Shown: piece after piece, positions 25,341-34,771 of the stretch
Position numbering within the stretch: position 1 is the stretch's first letter
Layout of the letters: each line of letters opens with the position of its first letter
From: CALLPQ01 sp039819545
GTDB lineage: Bacteria; Pseudomonadota; Alphaproteobacteria; Caulobacterales; Parvularculaceae
NCBI GenBank assembly: GCA_039819545.1
Contig: JBCBRS010000024.1
Location: 1 to 44,543 of the forward strand
DNA: 44,543 nucleotides
Direction: 5' to 3'
The notes under the pieces: model-generated
Database searches by the model: none
The model's input: only the letters and a program-made list of their open reading frames with translations
What the model was told of the DNA's origin: nothing
Made by a program: the position numbers and the translations under genes

Positions 25341-26657
25341 ATGCCTGATCCGGCGGCCCCCACCGCAGAAACTGATCCAACGCCCAACTTGAATGATGGC
25401 GCGAGCCCACAGAGTGTTAGGCGACTAGCGCGTGTACAGAATGGTTTCCTGCTGTTTGGTTTAGCCTTGTTGCCGATTGCGCTCGTACTGGCCCACAAAG
25501 CGGTAGGTGTTCTGCTTCTGATTGGCGGGTTGCTTGTCGCTGCCTCACCGTCCGTTTGGCACAATACACCCTATACGGAGAAAAAATGGCGAGCGCTAAG
25601 CGCGGGGCCCCTGTCACTTTTCTTCTTTCTTGGGCTCTGCCTCTGGCTTGGTGTCACGGCATTGTGGTCAACCGCGCCCAAGGCCTTCACGCTCTTTTTG
25701 ATCCCGCTGGGTACAGGCCTGAGCGCATTGGCTCTATCCCGCTGGCTTCTCGCCGGCCCAACGATCCAGGCACAGCGGTTATTGAACGTTTTTGCGCTCG
25801 CAATCATCGCGTCTGCCGTCTTGCTTAGCGTCGAGGCGATCACCGGCGGCGCGATACGGCTGATGACCCCGCCAGATGATCTGTCGTGGAATCGGCACAA
25901 GGACATAGGTCATCTTGGCCGGGGTGTGACAATCCTTGTTCTGATGGTTTTTCCGGCAGCGCTTGTCCTGCGCGCACGCCAGGGTCACTGGCTGGGGCTT
26001 GCGATGCTTTCTGCGCTAGCGTTTTATGTCGGGGTCACATTCACCATCAGCGCCAATGTGTTGGGCCTTGCGGCTGGCCTGATTGCTTTTGTTTGTGCCC
26101 TTGGCGCCCCGCGCACAACGCTCCTTGTGCTGACAGCGCTGATCCTTGGGTTTCTAATCTTAATGCCGGCGATTGCGGCATGGCTTCCGGCAGAGATGCT
26201 ACACGCCCGTTGGGAAGGCACAGTTCCCGCCTCCTGGCTCCAACGGCTTTATGTGTGGAAGGCGGTGGGTGCAGAAATTGTTACGGGCCTGCCTTTTGGT
26301 CACGGCGTCGACTACGCTCGCATCTTGACCGGCACCACGCCAACCATTGAGATCGCCGGGGCCGTCGGCCCCTTGCAGGTTTTCCCAATCCACCCCCACA
26401 GCGTCTTTCTGCAACTCTGGTTGGAGGGCGGTTTGCCGGCGGTACTCCTCGCCGCCGGGGCGCTAATTTTCGGGGTCAACGCTTTGCTGCGTGCTGGCTT
26501 CTCACCGCCCACGCTTGCCGGATTTGCGGGCGTCATGGCCGCGAGCCTCGTCAGTTTCGCGGTTGAGGCAAGCCTATGGCAGCTCTGGCGCCCGGCCGGC
26601 ATTGGCGTTGCGATAGCGGCCCTAATTGCCTGTGAACGCGCGGGCCGGACCTCCTGA
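25341..26657 (+). CDS. O-antigen ligase/polymerase-like membrane protein
   Basis: This 438-residue inner-membrane protein has about ten to twelve hydrophobic segments (for example FLLFGLALLPIALVLAHKAV and AVGVLLLIGGLLVAA). A periplasmic loop near residues 315-350 ends in HPHSVFLQLWLEGGLPAVLL, the hallmark of Wzy_C/WaaL O-antigen ligases and polymerases. It would join or polymerise glycans on undecaprenyl carriers in the periplasm. ATG 25341 lies one base after the thrS stop, so it is co-transcribed with it; the upstream in-frame extension lies inside thrS. The family 2 glycosyltransferase downstream supports a surface-polysaccharide role. Confidence 0.85.
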   Translation: MPDPAAPTAETDPTPNLNDGASPQSVRRLARVQNGFLLFGLALLPIALVLAHKAVGVLLLIGGLLVAASPSVWHNTPYTEKKWRALSAGPLSLFFFLGLCLWLGVTALWSTAPKAFTLFLIPLGTGLSALALSRWLLAGPTIQAQRLLNVFALAIIASAVLLSVEAITGGAIRLMTPPDDLSWNRHKDIGHLGRGVTILVLMVFPAALVLRARQGHWLGLAMLSALAFYVGVTFTISANVLGLAAGLIAFVCALGAPRTTLLVLTALILGFLILMPAIAAWLPAEMLHARWEGTVPASWLQRLYVWKAVGAEIVTGLPFGHGVDYARILTGTTPTIEIAGAVGPLQVFPIHPHSVFLQLWLEGGLPAVLLAAGALIFGVNALLRAGFSPPTLAGFAGVMAASLVSFAVEASLWQLWRPAGIGVAIAALIACERAGRTS

Positions 26658-26936
26658 TCGGTTCATCTTTCGTTGAACGCCGCAATTCACGCCACCATTT
26701 TTACCCTTTGCACAGAAAATCGTGGTCTTTGCGTCAGCATGGTTAACAATCTTCTTGCCTCTGGCGCCCTCCCCCAAAATTCCGCTTTGCTCCCCCCCGA
26801 TGCAGCTTTATAGAATTTAATGATATCGCACTGCACCAAAATGCTATGGTGCCAGCGTGGATTAAAACAGTGCGCCAATCACCGGGGGTGCGGAGAATGT
26901 GTGCAGAGAAAAAAGGCCGCTGGCGGGGCCCCATAT

Positions 26937-28013
26937 ATGCAGTTTGATACGACAGTAGAGCACGATGCGGCCCCGGTTTTTGCCAAAACTGGCCCTGCAG
27001 ATGGACCGGATGAGGTTGCGGCGATCTACCGTCCAACGGCGTTTTCGGCCCCGAAGCGCGCACCGGTCACGGCCATTGTTGTTACCTATTACACCGGCCC
27101 GGTGCTGGCCCGTACGATTGCCTCACTCAAAGCCCAGCCCGAAATTACCGAAATTATCATTGTCGATAACGGCAACTGGACCGATGCCGTTGTGCGCGCT
27201 GCGGTCCCCGATGAGGACGGCCCCCGCGTTGAGATTGTTTCCGGCCACGGCAATGTGGGCTTTTCGGCTGCCTGTAATATGGGGGCCAAACGCGCCGGTG
27301 GGGACTATCTTTTATTCCTGAACCCCGATGCGGTCCTGCCCACGGGCGGGGTTAGCCAGCTCCTTGCCGATGCTAAGGACCATGACCATCCCTGGATGAT
27401 CGGCGCCAAACTTGTGGACCCCGACGGGATTGAGCAGGTTGGCTCACGCCGCGCAACACTGACCCCGTGGCGCGCCCTGGTGGAGACGTTGCGGCTTTAC
27501 AAGCTGGCCCCTCGCCACCCTTATTTCCGGCGCTTTAACATGCATGCTGACCCGTGCCCGGGGGAAGTTGTGCCCGTACCTGTGACCTCTGGCGCGTGCT
27601 TTTTAATCAGCGCAGACGACTTTTCACTGGTGGGCGGCTTTGATGAAAAATATTTCCTCCATGTGGAGGATGTGGATTTCTGCCTGCGCTTTGGGCAGGC
27701 GGGCGGCACGGTTTATTTCGACCCGAAGGTGCAGGTCACCCATTTCAAGGGGTCAAGCCGCGCAAACCGTATCGGCATCGAATTCCATAAAACCCGTGGC
27801 ATGCAACATTACTTCCGGCGACATTTTGCGCGTGTTTACCCGCCTTTGTTCCTGCCTCTCGTATCGGTCTTTTTGTGGCTGCGGCTCGCGGTTTTCTCGG
27901 CATCTCATATGACGAAACAGGCCCTTTGCATGGTGGGCCTGCGCCAGAAACGGGGCCGCGCAGGTATGGAACGCGCCCGCGCCTTTGTGGCCACCCGGTC
28001 ATCGCGCCGATAG
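26937..28013 (+). CDS. family 2 glycosyltransferase
   Basis: A GT-A fold sugar transferase of the rhamnosyltransferase-like type, probably acting in surface polysaccharide synthesis on the cytoplasmic membrane face. Visible features are VTAIVVTYYTGPVLARTIAS at the start of the fold, IIIVDNGN, GNVGFSAACNMGAKRAGGDY, the DxD-like LFLNPDAVLP, and GGFDEKYFLHVEDVDFCLRF near the acceptor-binding end. A C-terminal hydrophobic/basic segment could anchor it to the membrane. I place the start at ATG 26937; a GTG at 26901 with GGAG upstream is equally possible and adds 12 residues. It follows the ligase-like gene after a 279-base gap. Confidence 0.88.
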   Translation: MQFDTTVEHDAAPVFAKTGPADGPDEVAAIYRPTAFSAPKRAPVTAIVVTYYTGPVLARTIASLKAQPEITEIIIVDNGNWTDAVVRAAVPDEDGPRVEIVSGHGNVGFSAACNMGAKRAGGDYLLFLNPDAVLPTGGVSQLLADAKDHDHPWMIGAKLVDPDGIEQVGSRRATLTPWRALVETLRLYKLAPRHPYFRRFNMHADPCPGEVVPVPVTSGACFLISADDFSLVGGFDEKYFLHVEDVDFCLRFGQAGGTVYFDPKVQVTHFKGSSRANRIGIEFHKTRGMQHYFRRHFARVYPPLFLPLVSVFLWLRLAVFSASHMTKQALCMVGLRQKRGRAGMERARAFVATRSSRR

Positions 28014-28129
28014 GCCGGTCACATCGGCGTCAGCCGCCTTGAATATCCCCTGGGCCAATCTCTTTTGCACTTGCGAAGGCTTCGCGCCATCCGTAGATAA
28101 GCGACCTGTTTTTCGTGAGGAGCCCGCCC

Positions 28130-28924
28130 ATGGCGTTTGATGACACCGTCCTGCCCAAATCCGTCACCGCGGAGGAGGTGCTGTCACTGCACCATTGGAC
28201 CGATGAACTTTTCTCGCTACGCCTGACCCGGCCAGCGGCCTTCCGCTTTCGCTCCGGTGAGTTTGTCATGATCGGCCTGATGAATGAGGGCAAACCGCTC
28301 CTGCGCGCCTATTCCATGGCGAGCCCAGCCTGGGATGACGGTCTAGATTTTTACTCAATCAAGGTGCAGGACGGCCCCCTCACCTCTCGCCTTCAGCACA
28401 TTCAGGAAGGCGACAAGGTTCTGCTTGGCAAGAAACCCACGGGCACGCTGGTTCTTGATGCACTGAAACCTGGCAAGCGGCTTTATCTGTTCTCAACGGG
28501 TACGGGCTTTGCCCCTTTCGCCAGCCTTGTGCGGGAACCGGAAACCTACGAGAAGTTTGACGAGGTTATCGTCACCCATACCTGTCGCAAGATTGGCGAT
28601 CTTCAGTACTCGAAGACAATCGTTGACGAGATTGCTGACGATCCATTGGTAGGCGAGGATGCGCCCGGCAAATTGCGCTACTACGCAACCACAACCCGCG
28701 AAGATAGCCAGTATATGGGCCGGATCACTGATTTGATGGACTCGCGCAAACTGTTCAGTGATTTGAGTGTTGATCCCCTGAACCCGGAAACCGACCGGGT
28801 GATGATCTGCGGCTCCATGGCGATGCTCGCCGATACCAAAGCGCTGACAGAGAGCTTTGGCCTCGAGGAAGGGTCTAATGCACGCCCCGGCGATTTCGTT
28901 GTTGAAAAGGCCTTTGCCGAATAG
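28130..28924 (+). CDS. fpr: ferredoxin-NADP(+) reductase
   Basis: This 264-residue flavoenzyme passes electrons between NADPH and ferredoxin or flavodoxin. The FAD site is RAYSMASP, the pyrophosphate-binding part is GPLTSRLQHI, and the NADP site is LFSTGTGFAPFASLVREPET. MICGSMAMLADTKALTESFG and the acidic-aromatic C-terminus (VVEKAFAE) are typical of bacterial Fpr. ATG 28130 follows GTGAGGAG; the longer frame from 28115 is less likely. It may support oxidative-stress defence or heme/Fe-S metabolism, known roles of this family. Confidence 0.92.
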   Translation: MAFDDTVLPKSVTAEEVLSLHHWTDELFSLRLTRPAAFRFRSGEFVMIGLMNEGKPLLRAYSMASPAWDDGLDFYSIKVQDGPLTSRLQHIQEGDKVLLGKKPTGTLVLDALKPGKRLYLFSTGTGFAPFASLVREPETYEKFDEVIVTHTCRKIGDLQYSKTIVDEIADDPLVGEDAPGKLRYYATTTREDSQYMGRITDLMDSRKLFSDLSVDPLNPETDRVMICGSMAMLADTKALTESFGLEEGSNARPGDFVVEKAFAE

Positions 28925-28938
28925 ACACCCGGCACCGC

Positions 28939-29916
28939 CTACAGGCGCGTGATGACCGGAACGCCAAGCGCCTTTTCCAGCGCACGCGCCTGCACCACAT
29001 GATGGCCGCCGCCATAAACGACAATGACGGTGTCATAGCGCGCAAGCCCGTCAGCAATAGTCTCTAAAATATGCCGGTCACGGATATCCGCCACCGCGCG
29101 GGCAAGGTCCGCGCTGGGCCTGTCGAATCGCGGATGGGTAAAATACGCATCCGTGCGCTGATATCCTTCGTCGAAGGATATGCCGTTCATGGCCTTATAC
29201 CACGCCTTAAACCCATCAGCGGTAAGCGGGTCGTCCAGCGCACCGCGTACGGATGGATCCATATTCGCGCTTACTGCCGCAATATGGCTGGCAAGATCAA
29301 GCATCCGATGATCCGGTTCTCGGTCTTCACGCAGCCACCGCTCAATAGAGCGTAGAATATGAAAATTCATCTGGTCATCTGGCCCGTAGCCCAGCGGCGT
29401 AAGACTCGCTTGCGTATAGTGGTCCGGCGCCTCTCCGCCGATAAAATCTGCCCCAAGAGTGGTTGCCAACCTGATGGCAAGCAACGCCTCGCTATCGCTC
29501 CCGTCATCTTCCGCAAGGTCAGCTTCCCGGGTCAGCGCTGCTGGCTGATTGATGGTGCTCGACACATACCCCTCCACGATGACGAGCCGGGGGTCAGGGT
29601 CGCTCCCCTCAAACGCCTTTTTCACCAAGTGATGGGTTGGCGAGCGCCCATCGGCCTGATGACGCGCGGCCACATAAACAAGTTTTTTTCCGCAGGCGGA
29701 ATAGGTGGCCATATACGGGAATGCGGTGAGCGGGCGCTCGTGAAATCGCGCCCAGGGCAGGAGATCTTCGGGCGACGGCACGCAAGTGGTGCGGGCCCCC
29801 GGCGAGGCATAAGGCAACTCGCTAACCCGCTCACACGCGGCGGCCAAGACGAGCGCAAAAAACACCGCAAGCATGCCCACACCCCGTCCGCGCACCCTTC
29901 TAACAAGTGCAATCAT
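28939..29916 (-). CDS. TraB/EreA-like putative lipoprotein
   Basis: I start at ATG 29916 because AGGAGAA lies about 10 bases upstream; the frame extends to 30000 without a better site. The 325-residue protein begins with a basic signal peptide and a lipobox-like LVLAAACER, so it is probably an envelope lipoprotein. Later segments are KLVYVAARHQADG, RLVIVEGYV, ADFIGGEAP and, at the end, IVVYGGGHHVVQARALEKAL. The spacing of a His, two Glu-containing motifs and a final GGGH recalls the EreA/ChaN/TraB superfamily of putative hydrolases. The exact activity is unknown. It converges with fpr, 14 bases apart. Confidence 0.6.
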   Translation of the reverse strand: MIALVRRVRGRGVGMLAVFFALVLAAACERVSELPYASPGARTTCVPSPEDLLPWARFHERPLTAFPYMATYSACGKKLVYVAARHQADGRSPTHHLVKKAFEGSDPDPRLVIVEGYVSSTINQPAALTREADLAEDDGSDSEALLAIRLATTLGADFIGGEAPDHYTQASLTPLGYGPDDQMNFHILRSIERWLREDREPDHRMLDLASHIAAVSANMDPSVRGALDDPLTADGFKAWYKAMNGISFDEGYQRTDAYFTHPRFDRPSADLARAVADIRDRHILETIADGLARYDTVIVVYGGGHHVVQARALEKALGVPVITRL

Positions 29917-30201
29917 CCTGGCTGTTCTCCTATTTGAGCCTTCAAATCGAGCGCCTTTGTGCATGGGAGACCTGCCCATTCCCTGTGACAATTCCGCCAC
30001 CCTTTATGTCACAGTCCTGTCACCGGGAATCAGCTATGTTTTCACCGGTTGAGTTCAGTATACTCTGACCAAAGGAGAGTGTGGTTTCAGGCAACGGGTT
30101 TCGCATACAATATACCGCCAACGTACTGAATTCGCCGAGAATGCCCTGCGCATTCTGACAGGTGCCACGATTTCTGTGTTTCCTAAAAATGAGGTGGTCT
30201 T

Positions 30202-30768
30202 GTGAATGTACACGAGGTTTCCCCCGAAAGTTGTCCCGCTCTGGTCCTTAACGCGGATTTCAGGCCGCTGAGTTATTTTCCGCTGTCGCTGTGGTCGTGG
30301 CAGGATGCACTGAAGGCTGTCTTTCTCGACCGGGTCGAGGTTGTGGCCCACTATGACAAGCTGGTGCGCAGCCCGTCCTTTGAGATGCAATTGCCGTCGG
30401 TTGTGTCGCTGAAAAGCTATATCAGCCATTCGCGTACGCCCGCTTTTACCCGCTTCAACGTCTTTTTGCGCGATAGTTTCAGTTGCCAGTATTGCGGCTC
30501 GACGGATCGCGAGCTGCTCACCTTCGACCACGTGACCCCGCGCTCAAAGGGCGGCAAGACCACGTGGACGAATATTGTTGCCGCGTGCAGCCCGTGCAAC
30601 ATCAAAAAGGGCGGGCGCATGCCTAAACACGCGAAGATGTTTCCCCATCGCACGCCGGTGCGCCCGACCATGTATGAATTGAATGACCGGGGCCGCGCCT
30701 TCCCGCCGCAATATCTGCACGATAGCTGGCAGGATTACCTTTACTGGGACACCGAACTGGAGCCATAA
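30202..30768 (+). CDS. HNH endonuclease family protein
   Basis: This 188-residue protein has a conserved N-terminal region (LVLNADFRPLSYFPLSLWSW, DALKAVFLDRVEVV). An HNH nuclease domain follows: CQYCGS zinc pair, TFDHVTPRSKGGKTTWTNIV active-site segment with the His, and CSPCNIKKGG second zinc pair. It lacks a signal peptide. Proteins of this exact type are widespread housekeeping-like HNH proteins of unknown biological role. The GTG at 30202 has GAGGTGG upstream. The glycosyltransferase behind it starts 24 bases after the stop. Confidence 0.88.
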   Translation: MNVHEVSPESCPALVLNADFRPLSYFPLSLWSWQDALKAVFLDRVEVVAHYDKLVRSPSFEMQLPSVVSLKSYISHSRTPAFTRFNVFLRDSFSCQYCGSTDRELLTFDHVTPRSKGGKTTWTNIVAACSPCNIKKGGRMPKHAKMFPHRTPVRPTMYELNDRGRAFPPQYLHDSWQDYLYWDTELEP

Positions 30769-30792
30769 GCGCCGAACGAAAGGAAGGCGTCT

Positions 30793-31848
30793 TTGTCCCA
30801 GTCTGCATCCCAGTCTGCGTCCCACCCCGGGCCGTCATGTACGGCCTCCATCATTATCGTCAATTACAATGCCGGGCGGCGGCTCGCCAAATGCGTCCAG
30901 CATTTACGGACACAAAACGTCACTGATTTTGAAACCATTATTATCGATAATGCGTCCACGGATGGTTCTCTTGAGGGGCTTGATCAGAGCGGCCTCAACG
31001 TCAGCATCATGCGCGAGAAAGAAAATCACGGCTTTGCAAAAGCAAATAATATGGCAGCGCAGGTGGCGCGGGGTACCTGGCTTGCCTTCCTGAACCCTGA
31101 TGCGTACGCACAACCCGATTGGCTTGGCTCGCTCCTGGCCGCGGCCGAGCGCTATCCTCACATTGAGGCCTTCGGCTCCACTCAGCTCAGCGCAGAAAAC
31201 CCGGAGATTATCGACGGTCTGGGCGATGTCTATCATGCCTTCGGCGTCCCCTATCGTGGTGGCTTTGGTCAGCCTGCTGATGACCTTCCCCCCGACGGTG
31301 CGTGTTTTTCGCCTTGCGCGGCAGCAATGCTCATACGCCGGGATTGTTTTGATGATCTCGGCGGCTTTGACGAGCGCTATTTTTGTTATGGAGAGGATGT
31401 CGATCTGGGCTTTCGCCTGCGTCTGGCGGGTGGGCACGCGGTTCAGGTGGCCGATGCGGTTGTACACCATGAAGGCTCCGGCGTGTCGGGGCGCTATTCA
31501 GACTTCACTGTCTATCACGGCAACCGCAATCGCATCTGGGGGTGGTTCAAGAATATGCCGCTGGCGCTGCTCATTCCGCTCCTGCCCTTTCATTTGGCGA
31601 TCAATTCTTACTTGCTGATCCGCGCCTATGGCGTTGGTATTGGCCCCGCCTATGCCCGGGCCTTGCGTGATGGCTTTGGCGGGCTTGGCGCCATCATGGC
31701 GGCACGGCGCGATATGCCACCGCGCCGCGCGCCTCTTTTGTCAATCATCCGGGCCCTGAGCTGGTCCCCACTCAAGGTCTCCCGCCGAGCTGTTGACTTA
31801 AAGCCATTGCCGGGTACTGGGGCCAATCGTCAGTCAGCAGATTTTTAG
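30793..31848 (+). CDS. family 2 glycosyltransferase
   Basis: This 351-residue GT-A sugar transferase is related to the one at 26937. The N-terminal domain shows ASIIIVNYNAGRRLAKCVQH, TIIIDNASTDGS, ENHGFAKANNMAAQVARGTW and LAFLNPDAYAQPDWL. The later GGFDERYFCYGEDVDLGFRL and HHEGSG motifs resemble rhamnosyl- or galactofuranosyl-type transferases. A hydrophobic C-terminal stretch (LALLIPLLPFHLAINSYLL) may attach it to the membrane. TTG 30793 is the start best supported by an AGGAAGG site. It probably acts in surface polysaccharide synthesis together with the other glycan genes here. Confidence 0.88.
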   Translation: MSQSASQSASHPGPSCTASIIIVNYNAGRRLAKCVQHLRTQNVTDFETIIIDNASTDGSLEGLDQSGLNVSIMREKENHGFAKANNMAAQVARGTWLAFLNPDAYAQPDWLGSLLAAAERYPHIEAFGSTQLSAENPEIIDGLGDVYHAFGVPYRGGFGQPADDLPPDGACFSPCAAAMLIRRDCFDDLGGFDERYFCYGEDVDLGFRLRLAGGHAVQVADAVVHHEGSGVSGRYSDFTVYHGNRNRIWGWFKNMPLALLIPLLPFHLAINSYLLIRAYGVGIGPAYARALRDGFGGLGAIMAARRDMPPRRAPLLSIIRALSWSPLKVSRRAVDLKPLPGTGANRQSADF

Positions 31849-31976
31849 CTGATACAGACCTTTCGAGGCGCGTGCCAACGGCACGTTCCGTAGGGTGAAG
31901 GTCTCATTGTGCAAAGAGATATCCACACCCTGAGGAGGCCGTAAGCCCGTCTCGAAGGGCCCCCAACACCAAAACA

Positions 31977-32672
31977 CTAAGCCAGATCAAACAACAGCAC
32001 CTCAGCATCGCTCAACGCCTTTAGCGTCACCTCCCGCCTATCGCAGATGGCAAGACCATCACCCGGTTGCAGGATATGATCATCTATCTCCACCCCGCCG
32101 CGGGCAATCTGCAGCCAGCCATAGCGTCCGTCGGCAAAATGGTGGGTCACGGTCTCACCCGGTTTGAAAACGCCGGTATAAAGATCCGTATCTTGATGGA
32201 TCGTTAGCGCGCCATTGCGCCCATCGCGCGCGGCCACCAGACGCAATTTGCCATTGCGGTCATCGCCAAAAGTCTTCTGCTCATAACCGGGTGTGATCCC
32301 GTCTTTTTCCGGTAGCAACCAGATTTGCAGAAAATGCACCGGCTTGTCTTTGGAGCCATTAAACTCCGAGTGCCGAATACCGGTTCCCGCGCTCATGCGT
32401 TGCACATCACCGGGGCGGATCACCGATCCCGTACCCAGCGAATCCCTATGCTCCAGCATCCCGTCAAGCACATAGGAGATAATTTCCATATTGGCGTGGC
32501 CATGTTCACCAAACCCAGCGCCAGGCACGACTCTATCTTCATTGATTACGCGCAGGGCGCGAAACCCCATATGGCGAGGATCATGGTACTGACCAAAAGA
32601 AAAACTGTGATTGGTATCGAGCCAACCAAAATTGTTATGGCCACGCTCGTCGGCCCTTCGTAATTTCAACAT
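31977..32672 (-). CDS. pirin family protein
   Basis: This 231-residue bicupin matches pirin/YhhW. The metal site is formed by the conserved HGHANMEIISYVLDG region, EHRD and HSEFNGS. VIRPGDVQRMSAGTGIRHSE is the signature stretch. Pirins bind a metal and some oxidise quercetin; the physiological role here is unknown. It lies 21 bases behind azoR on the same strand, so the two form a redox/aromatic-stress operon that the divergent LysR regulator probably controls. Confidence 0.92.
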   Translation of the reverse strand: MLKLRRADERGHNNFGWLDTNHSFSFGQYHDPRHMGFRALRVINEDRVVPGAGFGEHGHANMEIISYVLDGMLEHRDSLGTGSVIRPGDVQRMSAGTGIRHSEFNGSKDKPVHFLQIWLLPEKDGITPGYEQKTFGDDRNGKLRLVAARDGRNGALTIHQDTDLYTGVFKPGETVTHHFADGRYGWLQIARGGVEIDDHILQPGDGLAICDRREVTLKALSDAEVLLFDLA

Positions 32673-32693
32673 GAGAGGTCTCCTTTCTCTGTT

Positions 32694-33326
32694 TCAATGT
32701 TGGGCAGCCAGTGGCCGCTTTATGTGCGCCAGCACATCGCTTAGGTCATTCTGGGCATCTCTCTGGGCCTGCTGTGCATCAGCCATTTGCTGGTCAGCGG
32801 CGATCAGGGAAACATCCGTGATGCCCATAAACCCAAGAACATGGCGAAGATAGCCCGTGGCAAAGTCGATATCGCTACCCACTTTGGTGCCGCCCGATGC
32901 GGTGATGATCACGGCGCGTTTATTTTTGAGAAGGCCTTCGGGCCTCTCAGGCGTATATTGAAATGTACGGCCCGCCCGGGCCACCTGGTCAATCCACGCT
33001 TTGAGGGCCGCCGGCACGCCGAAATTATAGATCGGCGCGCCGAGGACGATCAGATCGGCCTCTTCCAGTTCCGTCACCAGCTGATCCGAAAAACTAAGCG
33101 CCGCTTGCGCGTCGGCAGATCGCTCCGTGGGGGGTGTAAAATTGGCCTTGACCCAGGCCTCGTCGAGGAGCGGCAAGCCGTCAAGCAGATCACGGGTGAC
33201 GATGCGGCTCACTGCGCCCGCGTTCTTTAACAGCGCGAGGAACCGATCGGTAAGAGTGCGGGTGGAGGAGCCGGTTTGACGCGCGCTAGCATCAATACGC
33301 AGGACCTGTAACGGTGAAATAGCCAT
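32694..33326 (-). CDS. azoR: FMN-dependent NADH:quinone oxidoreductase/azoreductase
   Basis: A 210-residue flavodoxin-fold enzyme that reduces quinones and azo compounds with NADH. Visible are the FMN phosphate loop LRIDASARQTGSSTRTLTD, the APIYNFGVPAALKAWIDQVA stretch and ITASGGTKVG, all typical of AzoR. It is a cytoplasmic dimer in the family. It is the first gene of the azoR-pirin operon and is divergent from a LysR gene, a common layout in which quinones or similar electrophiles induce expression. Confidence 0.93.
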   Translation of the reverse strand: MAISPLQVLRIDASARQTGSSTRTLTDRFLALLKNAGAVSRIVTRDLLDGLPLLDEAWVKANFTPPTERSADAQAALSFSDQLVTELEEADLIVLGAPIYNFGVPAALKAWIDQVARAGRTFQYTPERPEGLLKNKRAVIITASGGTKVGSDIDFATGYLRHVLGFMGITDVSLIAADQQMADAQQAQRDAQNDLSDVLAHIKRPLAAQH

Positions 33327-33461
33327 GATTTCGTCCTTTCAAAAACGGCCGGCTGGCACGTTTTGCCGGTGGGCCCCTGTGAAGGGAGGGCCGCGCACCG
33401 CCGGTGATAAAGGCAATTTAATTGTTTCTAAAATTGAGAGTAGTTGTTGAATTACGAAATT

Positions 33462-33484
33462 ATTGTTCGTATTTATAGAACAAT
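33462..33484. promoter_or_regulatory. LysR operator candidate overlapping the regulator start
   Basis: ATTGTTC and GAACAAT form a perfect 7-base inverted repeat with nine bases between, in the 156-base gap between azoR and lysR. Its right arm overlaps the lysR ATG at 33483. It contains a T-N11-A pattern expected for a LysR-type regulator. A likely autoregulatory site that may also control azoR; unproven. Confidence 0.55.
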
Positions 33485-34382
33485 GAACGATCTCGACCAA
33501 ATGCGCAGTTTTGTGGCCATCGCCCGGGCGGGCTCCATCTCCCGGGCGGCGCGCCAGACCCACACCACGAAATCGGTATTGAGCAAACGACTCGCCGATC
33601 TGGAGACGCGGCTGGGCACCAGCTTGATCACGCGCACCACACGGTCGCTCACCTTGACGGACACGGGCGCGCGCTATCTGCACTGGGCCGAGGCAATCCT
33701 CGACGATCTGGCTGAAGCGGACCGCGAGGCGCGCGATAGTGGCGACGGGTTGGCGGGCAAGCTGCGGATTGCTGCGCCACTATCGTTTGGATTGGCGCAT
33801 CTGAAGCCAGTGATCGCTGACTTTATCCTGCAACACCGCGACCTCGATGTGGAAATCGATTTTTCCGACCGGCAGATTAATCTGGTGGAAGATCAGATTG
33901 ATGTGGCCGTGCGGATCGGGGCGCTGCCCGATTCCAGTCTGATCGCACGCAAAGTTGCCCCCATCCGCCATCACGTTGCCGCCGCACCCGCTTTTTGGGA
34001 GCGTTACGGTATCCCTCAGCACCCAGATGATCTGGAGGATCTCAATTGCCTGCACTATCTTAATCTCGCACGTCCCGAGCAACTACCCTGGTGGGGGCCC
34101 GGCGGTACGCGCGGTATCGTCCGCCCCCCAATCAGGGTATTGGCCAGCAATGGCGATTTTCTGGCTGACCTCGCCGCACGCGGCTGCGGCTTTGTGGTGG
34201 AACCAGACTTTATTCTGGCCCCCCTGCTGGAGGCAGGCCGCTTGCAAGCAGTCCTTGATGATTATGCCTGGGCGGCCATGAACCTCTATGTGGTCTTTGC
34301 CCCAAACCGCCGGATAAGCGCCAAAGCGCGTGCCTTCGCCGATACGATCATCAAGCGCTTTTCCAGGCGGGAGGAAGACTGA
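33483..34382 (+). CDS. LysR-family transcriptional regulator
   Basis: The 299-residue protein has an N-terminal winged helix-turn-helix (DQMRSFVAIARAGSISRAAR, VLSKRLADLETRLGTSLITR, TRSLTLTDTG) and a C-terminal LysR substrate-binding domain (LRIAAPLSFGLAHLKPVIAD ...). It belongs to the subgroup that pairs with divergent oxidoreductase genes. ATG 33483 is chosen because it gives the normal MNDLDQMRSF start; an in-frame start at 33444 would lie inside the operator region. It probably responds to a small molecule to activate azoR-pirin. Confidence 0.92.
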   Translation: MNDLDQMRSFVAIARAGSISRAARQTHTTKSVLSKRLADLETRLGTSLITRTTRSLTLTDTGARYLHWAEAILDDLAEADREARDSGDGLAGKLRIAAPLSFGLAHLKPVIADFILQHRDLDVEIDFSDRQINLVEDQIDVAVRIGALPDSSLIARKVAPIRHHVAAAPAFWERYGIPQHPDDLEDLNCLHYLNLARPEQLPWWGPGGTRGIVRPPIRVLASNGDFLADLAARGCGFVVEPDFILAPLLEAGRLQAVLDDYAWAAMNLYVVFAPNRRISAKARAFADTIIKRFSRREED

Positions 34383-34486
34383 ATCTGGGTTCCACAGCAG
34401 GTATGACAGTCCCGAAGAAATAAGGGTCGAGGTCATATGATCAGGGTACAGAATTTGTGAGTATAAATTCGTATTGGCCCCGTGCT

Positions 34487-34606
34487 GGATTGCGTTACCT
34501 TTTTGTTGACTCAAAAACGCAGTCTAGATTTTTCAGTCATCGCGGGTTTGAACCCAAGTCGATGGATGGGAACCATCGACGATCACACTTGTTGTGAAGA
34601 CGCTCT
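34487..34606 (-). repeat. 120-bp dispersed structured repeat, copy B (inverted)
   Basis: This is the reverse-complement partner of 18331-18450, about 85 percent identical by eye. Copy B contains a strong hairpin GTCGATGG-ATGGGAA-CCATCGAC (34558-34580). The pair in opposite orientation brackets about 16 kb of core genes. Confidence 0.8.
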
Positions 34607-34771
34607 AAACAAACCGACGCACGCAAAAAACACCGACATCAGCGCTCGGCCAACGCCAACCCATCGTCTCAATTAAAGGCATTTGTTGATTGTGAGCAGC
34701 ACAAAGTCCCAAGTGATGGAAACGGTGGAACGGAGTTCGTACGCTCAATTCCAAGGACACGACCGTGGCCC

